From contig JABMCL010001849.1 of NCBI GenBank assembly GCA_018857735.1, positions 336,001 to 400,000 on the forward strand: a stretch of DNA of 64,000 bases. The letters run 5' to 3'. This document shows, in pieces, positions 20,422 to 48,466 of the stretch. A program made the position numbers and the translations under genes. The notes under the pieces are model-generated. The model worked only from the letters and a program-made list of their open reading frames with translations, searched no databases and was not told the DNA's origin. Each line of letters begins with the position of its first letter. Position 1 is the stretch's first letter. Source of the stretch: Alviniconcha marisindica. Its lineage: Eukaryota > Mollusca > Gastropoda > Provannidae.

Positions 20422-20823
20422 TTAGCAGGTACTGGCGGATAGAGCTGATGTGCCTATTTTCACGGAAGCAGAATGGCAGACAGTTGAAATGTGCTTGTCA
20501 AGAGTCATGCTATCTGAAATCATGAAACCAAGGTTGCAAGCACAGCGGGCCATGAAGGGAATGTTGACAGTGCCAACACGAAGAGAAGTGAGCTGGCCGT
20601 CAGGAGAAGAAAGAAAAAAAGTCAATTTGGCTGCATGAGGAGAACCTGTCTTGTCATTTATCATCAGTTTGTTTTGTGTCATCCAGGTCTCTGCTTCAGA
20701 GACGCATGTCTGCATGGTCAAGTCAGTGGCCTGTATCTGATCCGGAGGGCATGACTGAGGTAGCTGTGTGTCATCAGCAAAAGACTGGTTGGAAACAAAA
20801 ATGAGTTCCAAAGAGCAGATCAT
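20422..20823 (-). mobile_element. Non-LTR retrotransposon reverse-transcriptase fragment
   Basis: The minus frame contains SFADDTQLPQS (the catalytic YADD-type motif with F for Y), then WMTQNKLMINDKT and a domain typical of Jockey/CR1-like ORF2. Only about 130 codons remain. The 5' end abuts the 31-bp array at 20.82 kb. Confidence 0.85.
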
Positions 20824-21234
20824 AGACCTGTATGCAGATTTATGCCCAGATCATAGACCTGTATGCGGATCTGTGCCCAGACCATAGACATGTACGCAGA
20901 TCTATGTCCAGATCATAGACCTGTCAGTATGCAGATCTACGCCCAGAGCATAGACCTGTATGCGGATCTGTGCCCAGACCGTAGACATGTATGCAGATCT
21001 ATGCCTAGATATTAGACCTGTCAGTATGCAAATCTACGCCCAGAGGACAGACCTGCATATCTATGCTCAGACATATGATATACCCGCCTGTATGCAGATC
21101 TATGCCCAGATCATAGACGGGAAGACCTGTATGCAGATCTGTGCTTAGAACATAGACATGTCACCATGCAGATCTATGCCCAGTTCATATACCTGCCGTA
21201 AGGAGCTCTATGGCCAAACCATAGACCTGTTTGC
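20818..21234 (+). repeat. 31-bp minisatellite (variable unit)
   Basis: About 12 units of atcatagacctgtatgcaga plus tctatgcccag, with 3-5 bp length variants (insertion of cag between ctgt and atgc). It ends about 200 bp before the first exon of the truncated THEG-like gene. Confidence 0.9.
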
Positions 21235-21274
21235 AGATAATAAATCATTTCTGTTGCTGACCAGAAGGGAAGCA

Positions 21275-21433
21275 AGCAGAGTTATGTCCCTTTAAACCGG
21301 AGGGAAGAAAGCGCTTGTATGAAAGTTGAACTGGGACCGACCGTTCGTCAGCGGTCCGCTGCACTAGAACATCCAGAGCTAAATCAGTTTATCACTACTC
21401 AGTATAACCTGTGGAAGTGCCTGCAGCAGCAGC
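21275..21433 (+). promoter_or_regulatory. Promoter/5' leader of the truncated THEG-like gene
   Basis: Shares ordered blocks with the region before the intact gene at 27311-27432: agagtta(t/c)gtccc, gagggaaga, cgcttg, then cagcgg. No TATA box is evident. Conservation of leader sequence between the two genes supports duplication of a whole 5' end rather than retroposition. Confidence 0.5.
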
Positions 21434-21525
21434 ATGACTACCGACCTGTCTGATTACGAGGGTAAGTACAGCATGAGTCACTCAGATATAACTGGCCGCA
21501 CACCCCATCCAGAGGAGAGCTCAAA

Positions 21526-21615
21526 AGCTGTGTCAGTGCTAAGTTCAGGTAGTCGTCATGGGCTCCCCGTCCCAAATAGTCCTTATTGTCTCTGTGGACG
21601 TAAAGCAACATTAGA
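21526..21615 (+). repeat. Diverged copy of a dispersed repeat
   Basis: Contains ctctgtggacgtaaagcaac, matching the core of the near-identical pair at 25998-26163 and 62589-62752 (ttccgtggacgtaaagct). Only about 40-80 bp can be aligned by eye. Confidence 0.45.
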
Positions 21616-22147
21616 GGAAGAAAACTTAAGCCACTGGCCCAGTCAGTACTTGAAGTAAAACAGATGCCCTCCAGTAGCCTGCAGGCCCGGTCCTTGGATA
21701 TATATATATATAGTGTATAAGATCCATATAGTGCCAGTCAAGTTTGGGACCTGTACATTTCCAGTAACATCCACAAGCTCAGAATCGAGACCAGGCTCGG
21801 TGAAATGCAGCTCAGAGCTGCTGGCAGCCTGTTTGATCAGAAATGAGGGATTAAAAAGTCCAGAAATGCCAGCTAGTGAAGCGAAAGATGGCGCCGGATC
21901 TGGATGTCTCACACTGCAGTACTGTCGCAGACAGACTGAATGACGCGCCGCAACATGCTCACACTGACTGACAGTGAAACTGCCATGGGCTTGACACCAG
22001 CTAGAGACTTTTGTCCCGTTGCTAATAAGTGGAACAACTTGTACAGCTAAGGCAGCTACTCTGTCGTTGGTGGAACAGCTGCTTCACCGAGGCCACTGCT
22101 AGGCGCCCTCTGTCAGTGGAAGGGGCATGGGTCCTCTGACTATCAGT

Positions 22148-22380
22148 GACCCCCCCCCCCTCCCCTCAACCATCATCTGACACCTGCCACAACCACTCAT
22201 CACTGAGCACCATCGACCCCCCCCCCTCCCCCCACATACATACACACTCAGCCACTTTGCAGCCTCAGACCTATGGCACATGCATGTACACACACCACAC
22301 ACACACACACACAACCCCCCCCCCCCACAAAACACACCACCCCTGCCCCCCCTCCCCCCCCCCCCCCCCCACACACACAA
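22148..22380 (+). repeat. C-rich and (CA)n simple sequence
   Basis: Runs of C separated by (CA)n and short unique words, in intron 1 of the truncated THEG-like gene. Confidence 0.85.
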
Positions 22381-23353
22381 ATGTCACCTTGTCAGCTCCC
22401 ACACATGCAGCATTGACTGATTCATCACACACACACAGTGTGTACTCCACTTACACTTTTACAGTTTGGAACATGGTTAGTCATGAACATTTTAGTTGAG
22501 CATTTTAGACTTTTACATGTGTGTGCAAATATATAACAATCAGTAACAAAAACAACAAGAGAAAGAAAAAAGTGATCAGTCTTTTTTTATTCATCTTTTC
22601 AGCGGAGGTTAAGAGAATGCAGGAGGAATATCAGTGAGTTTTTCCTGTTTTTCTGGACATCATCATGATGGTAGCAAGAGAAAGACTGCTGGTGTGGCTT
22701 GGGACAAGGGAGTACATGATGTGACATTTTGTTGTTGCTGTTTTTTGAATGTAATAATGACTGCTAAAGCTTCATTAATTTCAACACCTGTGGATTAAGT
22801 CAACTTCATTGGTAACACTCATATCAAGTGATTTATTTTTCTTGAACACTGTTTAAATAGAGTCTTTCAAACTTAGCATGATTACAACTTCTACAAAGTT
22901 CTGCCTGTTCATACCAGTGTTGATAATGATACTAATAAATAACAAGAGTGATCATTTCTGTACTGCCGTATGTCACCAACAAGGGTGAGCACACCATGCT
23001 TTACAAGATCAACAGAAATGTATACATTAAAACCTAAAAAAGAATGAGTATATGTATATAGTCATAATATTGTATAAGTTCCGTGCACACCACATCTGCA
23101 CACACATGCAAGCATGGACACACAAACACACACATACACACATGCACACATGTGCACAGGTGTGAGCGCACAAAAGGAATGTAATGAGGAGTGAGGGAGG
23201 GTAAGGCGGGGGTGGGGGGAGGCAAGTAAAAAGATAGAATTTGAAATCACTTGTTGATTATGACTTACTTGAACTTTTTAAAATGATGTAGATGTGTTTC
23301 TGATTGTTCAGGAAACGAACAGAGCAGTTAGCCAAGCCCCAGGAAAGACTGAC

Positions 23354-23633
23354 AGCGCTACAAACAACTGTTCTGTGAGTTCATATCAATATCAGCACTA
23401 CATACAACTGTTCTGTGAGTTCATATCAATGTCAGCTCTACAAACAACTGTTCTGTGAGTTCATATCAATGTCAGAACTACATACAACTGTTCTGTGAGT
23501 TCATATCAATGTCAGCACTACATACAACTGTTCTATGAGTTCATATCAATGTCAGCACTACATACAACTGTTCTGTGAGTTCATATCAATGTCAGCACTA
23601 CATACAACTGTTCTATGATTTCATAACAATGTT
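23354..23633 (+). repeat. 40-bp array containing the exon 3 donor splice site
   Basis: Seven units of 40 bp. Unit 1 begins inside exon 3 of the truncated THEG-like gene (23354), so it includes the last 21 exon bases and the donor ttct|gtgagt. Units 2-4 and 6 keep gtgagt; units 5 and 7 have atgagt or atgatt. The unit continues tcatatcaatgtcagcacta. The array therefore offers up to five donor-like sites in tandem. Confidence 0.95.
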
Positions 23634-23793
23634 GCAAAGACCTAATTCAGTAATAAGACCAAGCAACTTTTGCTGGAAGGTGGTCTAATATTGTATGGTT
23701 CAATACACTTTGGCTGCATCTTTTTATGTGCTCTGCAGATTACATTTTGTAGATTCATCAGTTCATGCTAAACTGACATGCTTTCAGTTGAAA

Positions 23794-24100
23794 ATTTTAT
23801 AATACAAATAATAAAGCAGATTTGTATAGTGTAAAACTTAATAATACAAAAAATAAAGGGGATTTGTGTGGTGTAAAATTTAATGATATAAATAATAAAA
23901 GGGATTTGTGTAGCGTTAAACCTAATGATACAAACAATAAAGGGGATTTGTGTAGTGTAAAATTTAATAATACAAATAATGAGGGGAATTTGTGTAGTGT
24001 AAAATGTAATGGTACAAACAGTAAAAGGGATTTGTGTAGTGTAAAATTTAATAATACAAATAATAAAGGCAATTTGTGTAGTGTAAAATTCAATAACAGT
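23794..24100 (+). repeat. 42-bp AT-rich minisatellite
   Basis: About seven units built from tttgtgtagtgtaaaattta and ataatacaaataataaaggg. The period is a multiple of three, which keeps frames open on both strands; this is not coding evidence. Confidence 0.9.
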
Positions 24101-24187
24101 TAATACACCATCTACCCACACAAGGTGGGAGCCCAGAGAGTTTGACAATAACGTTAAATAAAAATCACACAGACATGCAAATGCAAA

Positions 24188-24286
24188 CACACACAACTGC
24201 ACACACACAGATGTGCATGTGTGCATGCATGTGTACACACACTCTCACACGCACACACGCACGCACACATACACACACACACATTT
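24188..24286 (+). repeat. (CA)n-rich microsatellite
   Basis: Degenerate CA/GCA tract in the last intron of the truncated THEG-like gene. Confidence 0.85.
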
Positions 24287-25100
24287 ATTTTTTAGTGTCT
24301 GATTTCAAGTCATAGTATGCTCTAGCTAAATTTTGTAGGTTCATCATTCATCACAGTTACATTTGTTGTCAGGCCTCGAGTGATGTGGGGAACTCAGGAC
24401 ATGCTAACACCAGTGTCTCCTCAGGCACTGAAGGGAAAAGCAAGCCCACGTACCCAAGAGCTGGCAAAACCCAAACGCATCAACCGACGTGGAGCTGAGG
24501 ATGATAACTAGTGTGTCAGAAATACTTTGTATGCATGTCATTCAGGTCTAAAACTTGACTTGTGTTTTATTTCATTTTCGTCTTCATTTTTGGATGTCGA
24601 TGTAAAGCTGAGTGTTGGTTTGTCTGAGCTGCGCTGTCAGTTTGGTTGAGTTCATTTTCAAGGTTACAGCAGTCTTGGAAGATAATATAAAAGTGAAAGT
24701 TGTATTTCTTGATAAGTTTTTATCCATTTGTGCGATATTATATATAATAGACATGGTCATGAACATAGTGTTACCACACACATGTGACAGAGAGAGATAG
24801 ACAGAGAGATAGATAGAGAGAGCTGTTGGTTGACCTTTTGCTTGCATCTTTCATTATGGATTCATTCCAGCCAAATGATGAATTTGCTCGGGAAGTGAAA
24901 TGCTGATAATTAACTTGTACACACTGGCGTCAAAGGAGAAAGAAATGCTGACGAGTTCAAAACTCCATCATTGTCTGTTATAATACTGGCAATTTGTAAA
25001 GTGTTTACCCTGCGACTCAAAGCGCTGAACAAACATAACACATGTAATGTACATCAAGATAGAAAATGTTATCCCCAGTTCAATAAACAGTGAACACATA

Positions 25101-25146
25101 ATGTACACACACGCACACACATGCACGCATGCATGCACACATGCAT

Positions 25147-25194
<48 letters not shown>

Positions 25195-25200
25195 ACACAG
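25101..25200 (+). repeat. (CA)n microsatellite
   Basis: CA tract with ATGC interruptions on its left side. Confidence 0.9.
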
Positions 25201-25208
25201 GCCTCCAC

Positions 25209-26250
25209 TGACACCAGTTGTGATGCACTGATTGTGTTGGTGTGCGTATGCCTCCAAACCAGTTATGAACTGATTGTGTTGATGTGCACAGGCTTCTACA
25301 CCAGTAATGTGCTGAATGTGCTGGTGTGCCACTACACCAGTTTTAATATGCTGGTTGTGTTAATGCAAGGGTGCAGGCCTGTCTGTGAATCACAGTGAAC
25401 TGATTGTGTTGGTGTGCACAGGCTTCCACACCAGTAATGTATGGATTGTGTTGGTGTGCACAGCCTTCCACACCAGTAATGTATGGATTGTGTTGGTGTG
25501 CACAGCCTTCCACATCAGTAATGTAGGGATTGTGTTGGTGTGCACAGCCTTCCACATGAGTAATGTATGGATTGTGTTGGTGTGCACAGCCTTCCACATC
25601 AGTAATGTGTGGATTGTGTTAGAGTGCACAGGCTTCCACACCAGTAATGTATGGATTGTGTTGGTGTGCACAGCCTTCCACATCAGTAATGTGTGGATTG
25701 TGTTAGAGTGCACAGGCTTCCACATCAGTAATGTATGGATTGTGTTGGTGTGCACAGCCTTCCACACCAGTAATGTATGGATTGTGTTAGAGTGCACAGG
25801 CTTCCACATCAGTAATGTATGGATTGTGTTGGTGTGCACAGCCTTCCACACCAGTAATGTATGGGATTGTGTTAGAGTGCACAGGCTTCCACACCAGTAA
25901 TGTATGGATTGTGTTGGTGTGCACAGCCTTCCACACCAGTAATGTATGGATTGTGTTGGTGTGCATAGGCTTCCACACCAGTAATGTATGGATGTACATA
26001 GTTCAGGAGCTGTGTGAGAGTCGAGGTGGCCCATCCTGGGCTGTCCGTCCTAATGAGCCTTCTGGTTTCCGTGGACGTAAAGCTATATTGAACCATGCTT
26101 TGGCATTGATCACAGCTTGTCCCTAATACGTCAACTGACATCTGAGGACATTAAGCATCACTTCATCATCATCAATGTATGGATTGTGTTGGAGTGCACA
26201 GGCTTCCACACCAGTGATGTATGGATTGTGTTGGTGTGCACAGCTACGCC
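25209..26250 (+). repeat. 42-bp minisatellite with acceptor-like units
   Basis: Degenerate units at 25209-25400, then about 14 regular 42-bp units to 25993 (tatggattgtgttggtgtgc, acagccttccacaccagtaa), two more at 26174-26250. It is interrupted by a dispersed repeat at 25998-26163. Units resemble the boundary of the orphan exon at 26583 (actgattgtgttcttgtg, tgcaggctcccaagccagtt). The 14-codon period makes both strands open. Confidence 0.95.
25998..26163 (+). mobile_element. Dispersed repeat inserted into the 42-bp array
   Basis: About 165 bp, nearly identical to 62589-62752 in the same orientation (begins atagttcaggagctgtgtga, ends near gaggacattaagca). Array units occur on both sides, so it inserted after the array formed. 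No ORF and no terminal inverted repeat were seen. SINE-like or the end of a longer element. Confidence 0.8.
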
Positions 26251-26311
26251 TCTACACCAATTTTAATATATAACAATGTGTCATTTCTTTGTGTTTATCT
26301 TAATTATTATG

Positions 26312-26313
<2 letters not shown>

Positions 26314-26374
<61 letters not shown>
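26314..26374 (+). repeat. (CT)n microsatellite followed by A-rich tract
   Basis: About 30 CT units, then a poly-A stretch at about 26381-26395. Confidence 0.95.
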
Positions 26375-26378
<4 letters not shown>

Positions 26379-26582
26379 TTTAAAAAAAAAAAAAAGGAAG
26401 AAGAAGAAAAAAGAAATCTGCAATTTTACTGTCCTTCAGCACACTGAGCATTCAAGTTAACGGAATCATATACTGTAAAGATTTACATCATAATCATGAT
26501 GATGATGATAATATACTGATTACGTCAGTGGGTGCAGGCCTGTCTGCAAGTTTTGATGAACTGATTGTGTTCTTGTGTGCAG

Positions 26583-26671
26583 GCTCCCAAGCCAGTTATG
26601 AGAAGAAGAAAGCAGCCAAAGGAACATGTGTTCTTGTTTGTGTTGTTGCTGGGGTTGTGATCATTAAATAA
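26583..26671 (+). CDS. Orphan terminal exon, hydrophobic C-terminal tail
   Basis: The acceptor ttcttgtgtgcag is followed in phase 1 by SQASYEKKKAAKG and then a hydrophobic stretch CVLVCVVAGVVII, ending in K-stop. AATAAA overlaps the stop (26667-26672), a compact 3' end. The tail looks like a C-terminal membrane anchor after a basic segment. Phase fits the candidate exon ending at 18493 and exon 1 of the truncated THEG-like gene (both phase 1). Product not recognised. The phase-0 frame is also open for 25 codons, so confidence is low. Confidence 0.3.
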
Positions 26672-26706
26672 AAATTGTAAATAATGAATTGCAGTTTGTT
26701 TGTTTG

Positions 26707-26710
<4 letters not shown>

Positions 26711-26767
<57 letters not shown>
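26711..26767 (+). repeat. (TG)n microsatellite
   Basis: About 28 TG units. Confidence 0.95.
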
Positions 26768-26769
<2 letters not shown>

Positions 26770-27310
26770 ACTGTGAATGTATGATTTATCCTGAGGTGAT
26801 GCTGTGTGTCTGACAAGAATTTAAGTAAAAATCCAAGGACTAGCTAACTAACCACTGTGTACTATGGAAGTAATATACACAAATACTATAATGGTATACC
26901 ATGGTAATATTTTAGCATGGGGCTGTAAAACATATGGCCCCTAAAGCAAACCCCAGAAAAAGGCATTTAATACGTTGCTGAAAAATGCGTCCGAACAAAA
27001 CAAAGAAGCAACCCCCGCCCCTCAAGAAAAGCACACCAGAAACGGAAATGTGTTGCGTATGCAGCAACCTCTCGCTCGAATGATGTGCATCACTGGTATT
27101 GTATTGCATGAATGTCAGTGCAGGTAATCAACATATACATATTCTTCGTGAAACTGAATTTAACCGCTCTCTTTGTCCCGACTGACACGGCATAAAAAAT
27201 AACAAAACAAAAAAATACCGAGTTGTTTGTCTATATTATTGGGCTCCCGCCAGCTATATCAGGGGCTGTCATGTGACTTGGCGACGCTGTTGCTATGTGA
27301 CCCGACGAGA

Positions 27311-27432
27311 AGGAAGTAGAGTTACGTCCCGTTATAATGTCCAACTAGAGGGAAGATCACGCTTGGCGTAAGGGAACTTTCCAGCGCAGCGGCCTGTCTA
27401 GATCGGCCCCTGGAGGCGACTGCAGAAGCACC
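27311..27432 (+). promoter_or_regulatory. Promoter/5' leader of the THEG/SPMAP2-like gene
   Basis: Shares ordered blocks with 21275-21433 upstream of the truncated copy (agagtta(c/t)gtccc, gagggaaga, cgcttgg, cagcgg). No TATA box; the start codon context is aagcaccATGA. Confidence 0.5.
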
Positions 27433-43989
<16,557 letters not shown>

Positions 43990-45654
43990 TTCCTGACGGC
44001 AGCATTGTCCAGTGTATGAAAATAACTTTGAAGATAATTTTCATGATGTTGTAAATCCATCTATTTTTTATTTAATTTTGATAGTTTATAAGTCATGGAC
44101 GTACTATGTGTAATTTAAGGAAAGTTGTGCTGCATGATAACAGAAGGTGAAATCAGCAACAACAAAAACGTAGGGGTGCCGGAGTTTGATGGTCTTTCAA
44201 ATCAGAGGCCAAAGTACAGTCAAACCGCCTTATGACGGAGTTGCGGAGACCACCAGGTTTACTCCTTCTAGTAGTTCTATACCGAAAATTTACCTAATTA
44301 TTTCCACCCCCTTCCTCCTGAACAATGAACCCCTCTGGTGGCAAAGAACAGTTGGTCCCCCCAGATGTGGTATTAGACATTGCTGCAGTAGGTATAAAAA
44401 TAAAAAACCTTTTTCCTTTTTCTCTCTGTGTCTCTCACAATTTCAGCAGTAATTTACCATTGAAAACAGAGATGACTCAGACAACAGGAAACAAGCTATA
44501 GCACATTGAAGGGGAATCATTTAGAAAGCAACATCATAACATGTAAATGTAAATTGATAGAAGTCATGACAGGAGTTCTGCCCAAGTTGTTGCTCTTCCA
44601 GGTCAAATGAGGCTGTGTTGCTATTGAGTGTATTTTACAGTTTGGTTCAATAACATATTGAATTGGCCCATACAGTCTGGTTCAGTTACATATTGAATTG
44701 GCCCATATTTCAAGACCACTTTTATTGAGGTGGTAAGTTAGCATAGGTTTGACAGACTGAAAACAAGGATCCCGATTGACAAATACCACCTTGAATGTAG
44801 AACTTTGCTTACAGTTTTGCCAACCTACGTCTTGGAGGGGTGGGGGGGGGGGGGGGGGTTGGCAGTTTTTGTCTTGAACGTGTTCAGGAAACTAGCTTTC
44901 TCCGAACAGTTTGCATGTGACATTCTCTACCACCAAGTTCTATCAACAGTCATGCAAGGGAAGCACTTTTTTGCCTTGAACTTGAGCTCTTTGAGGTGCA
45001 GCCATATTGGTTTGCTCTTCACCTATAAAGAGCAAGAAAAGGTTGGCTCTTTACCAATGAAGAGCAGGAAAAACTTGGCTCATGACAACAGTTGACGCTT
45101 TTGCCACACATGCCAACCTTGTTTCTGATGGTCACAGACACAGACTGCAAATCAGGAAACAGCAATGCTCCCAGCTATGTTTCCATGACCGCCAGACACT
45201 GATTTTTAACAAATGTATTACTGGCAGTATTAGTCATCAGAGTGGTTTTTCTCTGTGGTGATTCTATAGATCAAAGTTTTGGGTGATCATATACATGCAG
45301 TATTTCAGTTTTTGATGGCTTAAAATAATCAGTGTATATATATATATATATGTATATGGGATCCATTTTTACCAACAGTATTATTGCCTATTGTACAATT
45401 ATGGAGCACAAGGTAGTGATTTTTACGGTAAAATGTACTCACTTGTGCTTTGGGTTGTTGCTTTTTGTACATAATGGTTTGTGCAATTCCTGGCTGAAAG
45501 TTTATTGTGTCAAATGACTTGTACAAGAAAAAATGAAATGAAGGTGTGTAATATCATGATTTCCTTAAACTTTGGAGAAAAGAATGGAATGAGAAATATA
45601 GACTTGTTTTCTTCTTTTCCTCTATGTTGCATTTGTGTGATTGTTGTCTTTTCT

Positions 45655-45880
45655 TTTTATTTGTTACATACATTTGTTTTTATTTGTTACACATACATAC
45701 GTTTCTTCTCTGTTGTTTTTATTTGTTACATATACATACATTTCTTCTTTCTTGTTTTTATTTGTTACATATACATACATTTGTTTTCTTTTCTTTCATT
45801 TGTTACATATGCATACATTTCTTCTCTGTTCTTTTTATTTGTTACATATACATACATTTCTTCTCTTTTCTTTTTCTTTT
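45655..45880 (+). repeat. Minisatellite, about 42 bp
   Basis: Five to six units with ttttatttgttacatataca then tacatttcttctctgttc and length variants. Confidence 0.85.
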
Positions 45881-48466
45881 TTACTTAAGTAAACATGTCT
45901 GTGATACTGAACATTTGTTCTTGTTTGGTTGGTAACTCTTTCCACACTATAAAAGTTATGTTTGAAGTTTTTCTAATGAAGTCAAAAGCTGCATGGATGA
46001 ATGAAGGCTGGCTGTTTCTAAAGTCATGAAACGACCAAACTGATGCTATGTCTGTAGAGAAGCATCAGCTGTCAATGGCCAGCATCCACGTGAAGATCCA
46101 GGGGTGGATCTCACAAAATTACAGAGCTTTGAATTTCAGCAACTAATTTACAGCAGGGAACTTCTCATTAAGACAGATTGACCAAAGTTCTGTCATACTG
46201 ACCACATGTCCATGACCAAAGTCTTGTCATGTGATCAGTCAAAATCAGGAATTTCCTGGCTGGTTGATTTTGAATCAGGATTTAATGGGGCTTCCGTTCA
46301 CTTTTGAAAGCATCAGTATTATGGACAGGACTAATTTTGGTCACTGTTCCAAAAATGACCACTTTTCTACAAGAAAACTTTTGACTGATTTGACATGCCT
46401 TTAAACTGACCATGTCTTTCCCTTCTGAAGCAGTGTGACTGTGTCTTTGTTTAATGTGTTAAGCTATTGGCCGCATCAGTATTACACCACAGCTTGGGCA
46501 TTGGCTTACCCTGCAACTTGGCTTTTCTTCACCAATCTCTCAGTGAGAAAGTCATCAAGTATCTGGACTGGTTCATGTAGTTTTACATTACTTTGTTTAA
46601 AAAACTGATAATGTAAGGAATGAAAATGTCTGATAAAACTGGTGATATCAAAGATCTTGGCTGTTTTAGCCAAATGCCAGGGTGATAAGGTGAGTGAAGT
46701 TGTGTGCTTTTATTTGTATTACTGCAGTGTCCATTTTCTTCTTGTTGGATTTTACTTAATGGCTTTGTGTCTGTTGTGCATTGCGTGCGGGGTGATGCTG
46801 CTGATGCTGCCCGACACCTGCTGCCGACAGGTGGCAGGCAAAGCAGCGTACAGTTGGCGGCACTTGACTGTGTCTGCTCTGGTTGCTGTAAAGAACAAAA
46901 GTCAGTAGCAGTTGTTTCCCCTGTCTGGATCTATTTGTCATCAGCACTAATCCACGTGACAGGGCGTGGCCAAAGCCCTGCCTTTAGGGTGCAGGTGCTT
47001 GAATGGTGGTGGCCAGTGCCTGCAATAATATTGGGCCATTTACAGCAGCGAAAAGTTCCAGGCCAAGCTCAGATTACTGTGTTTGCACTTGGCCATCCTG
47101 GGATGGAGTTAGTTCTTGGATTTTACATCTGGTGATCCATCATCATTCCTGAGGTTTGGGAAACATTTGCACACAAAGTCTCACCCAGGCTGGGTAAACC
47201 TCCTGGCGTTAGGAGGAAGAAAAAGCAACCACCACCGTCCACAAAGAAAAAACAACTAGTTACTATTGTTCTGAAATGAATAATCATGCACTTAAAACCT
47301 TATCGATGTTGATGTAAATCATGTATATATGCGTGTTGCTTCCACTTTCACCCAGGATCTGTGCTAAGCAGTGTGAACCTTAATAATATTGAATTGTTTC
47401 CCCCTTCACACGAACTATGGAACTTTAAATGTATCCACCCACATTGCCTGTATTTTGTTCTCTTCTACAGAGAAGTCCTGGTTGAAGACTTCGTCCAACA
47501 GTATTACTATGCAAACACTGTACCAACTTGTATGGTTTTGCTTTTTTGAGTGTGTTCATTGCAATAAAGTGTGCTTTTGCTTTACTTTTACACAATCACT
47601 GTGTGCTTGTATTTTTGAATGTATCTGGGCATATATATTTCTTTTTCTTTTTCCTTCTCAGTCTGCTCTAAGGTAATTTGCTGCTATCTGGAAAACAAAA
47701 GCAGAATGGGTCCAGCAGTTCATTTCACATTCATCAGCTAGTGTCAAGCACATAGTACATGCAGTTCAGTTCAAAACTGTCTCTATGCACTCAGAAAAGC
47801 CTATGTATGTTCCACCCCGTCTCTGAGAATTTTCCCCAACAGTGCCTTTGAAACGGTTACAATATTTGTCTGACTGACGATGGCCCTTTCTCATCCCTTC
47901 GAGGAAGATCATCAAGTGCTTCTTCTTTCCATGCCCGTCTCCTCCAGATGATTGATGGTGTGATGTCCTTGGATTTGAGCCCGCAGGTAGTGTCTCAAGC
48001 TCCTCAAAACTTTAGACCTTCTGAAACGCACACCACTTGTGATGGTTGCTTAGCCTGCCAGTCTATGCTCAGCCATTTCCCTTCACTCTGGCATGTCCAG
48101 TGTGGTACATCCACAAGTTTTCAAAGGTGGATGCTGAACATTGACACGTGCCAGCCAGGGCTTCCCATTCCACTTTTCATTCTAACCAGCTGGCAGGAAA
48201 GCCAAACTTACTGTCCAGTTCCTTGGATGTGGATCAAACAGCATCCCAGACCCACATGCTACACCTAGCTCTCACAGAAAACCTACAAGAGTTGCTAACA
48301 GAGAAGTACAGAGGTTTTCTGGCAATGTTGATGGTTATGCCCCAGATAACTGAACACATACACTATTTGGACTTAGCCTTTAGCAAGCACGAGGGAGCAT
48401 TGCATTGTGGCTGTTTGTTTTCTCCCAAGCAAAGCAAGACAAACTTCATGGAGGAAGAAACCCAAG

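Larger units (their letters stand above)
18494..21270. other. Intergenic with LINE remnants and a minisatellite
   Basis: Holds a LINE 3' remnant (about 19400-19640, plus), a reverse-transcriptase fragment (20422-20823, minus) and the 31-bp array at 20818-21234. No intact gene was seen. Confidence 0.5.
21434..24511 (+). pseudogene. Truncated THEG/SPMAP2-like tandem paralogue
   Basis: Exons 21434-21461, 22603-22633, 23312-23374, 24373-24511 join in phase to an 86-residue product starting MTTDLSDYEA, containing EQLAKPQERLTAL and PRVMWGTQDMLTPVSP, then TQELAKPKRINRR, and ending AEDDN-stop. Exons 2, 3 and 4 have the same lengths and phases (31, 63, 138 nt) as exons 3-5 of the intact gene at 27.4 kb. 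Where that gene has AAC-AG|GTGATT, this copy has AAC-TA|GTGTGT. Unspliced, TAG is a stop; spliced to the next THEG exon (which begins with G) it would also read TAG. No homologues of exons 6-8 follow. It could be a dead duplicate, or a short functional protein with two repeats; splice sites and frame are otherwise intact. Confidence 0.75.
24512..27310. other. Region between the THEG paralogues
   Basis: Contains (CA)n at 25101-25200, the 42-bp array at 25209-26250 with an inserted repeat, (CT)n at 26314-26374, the orphan exon at 26583-26671, and (TG)n at 26711-26767. No homologue of THEG exons 6-8 is present. Confidence 0.6.

Noticed and set aside
25385..26034. 171- and 214-codon frames with 14-residue repeats on the two strands
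   Set aside because: Products of a 42-bp non-coding array with period divisible by three.
46704..47135. 143-codon frame
   Set aside because: No recognisable domain and no splice-consistent neighbours; composition looks like ordinary intergenic sequence.
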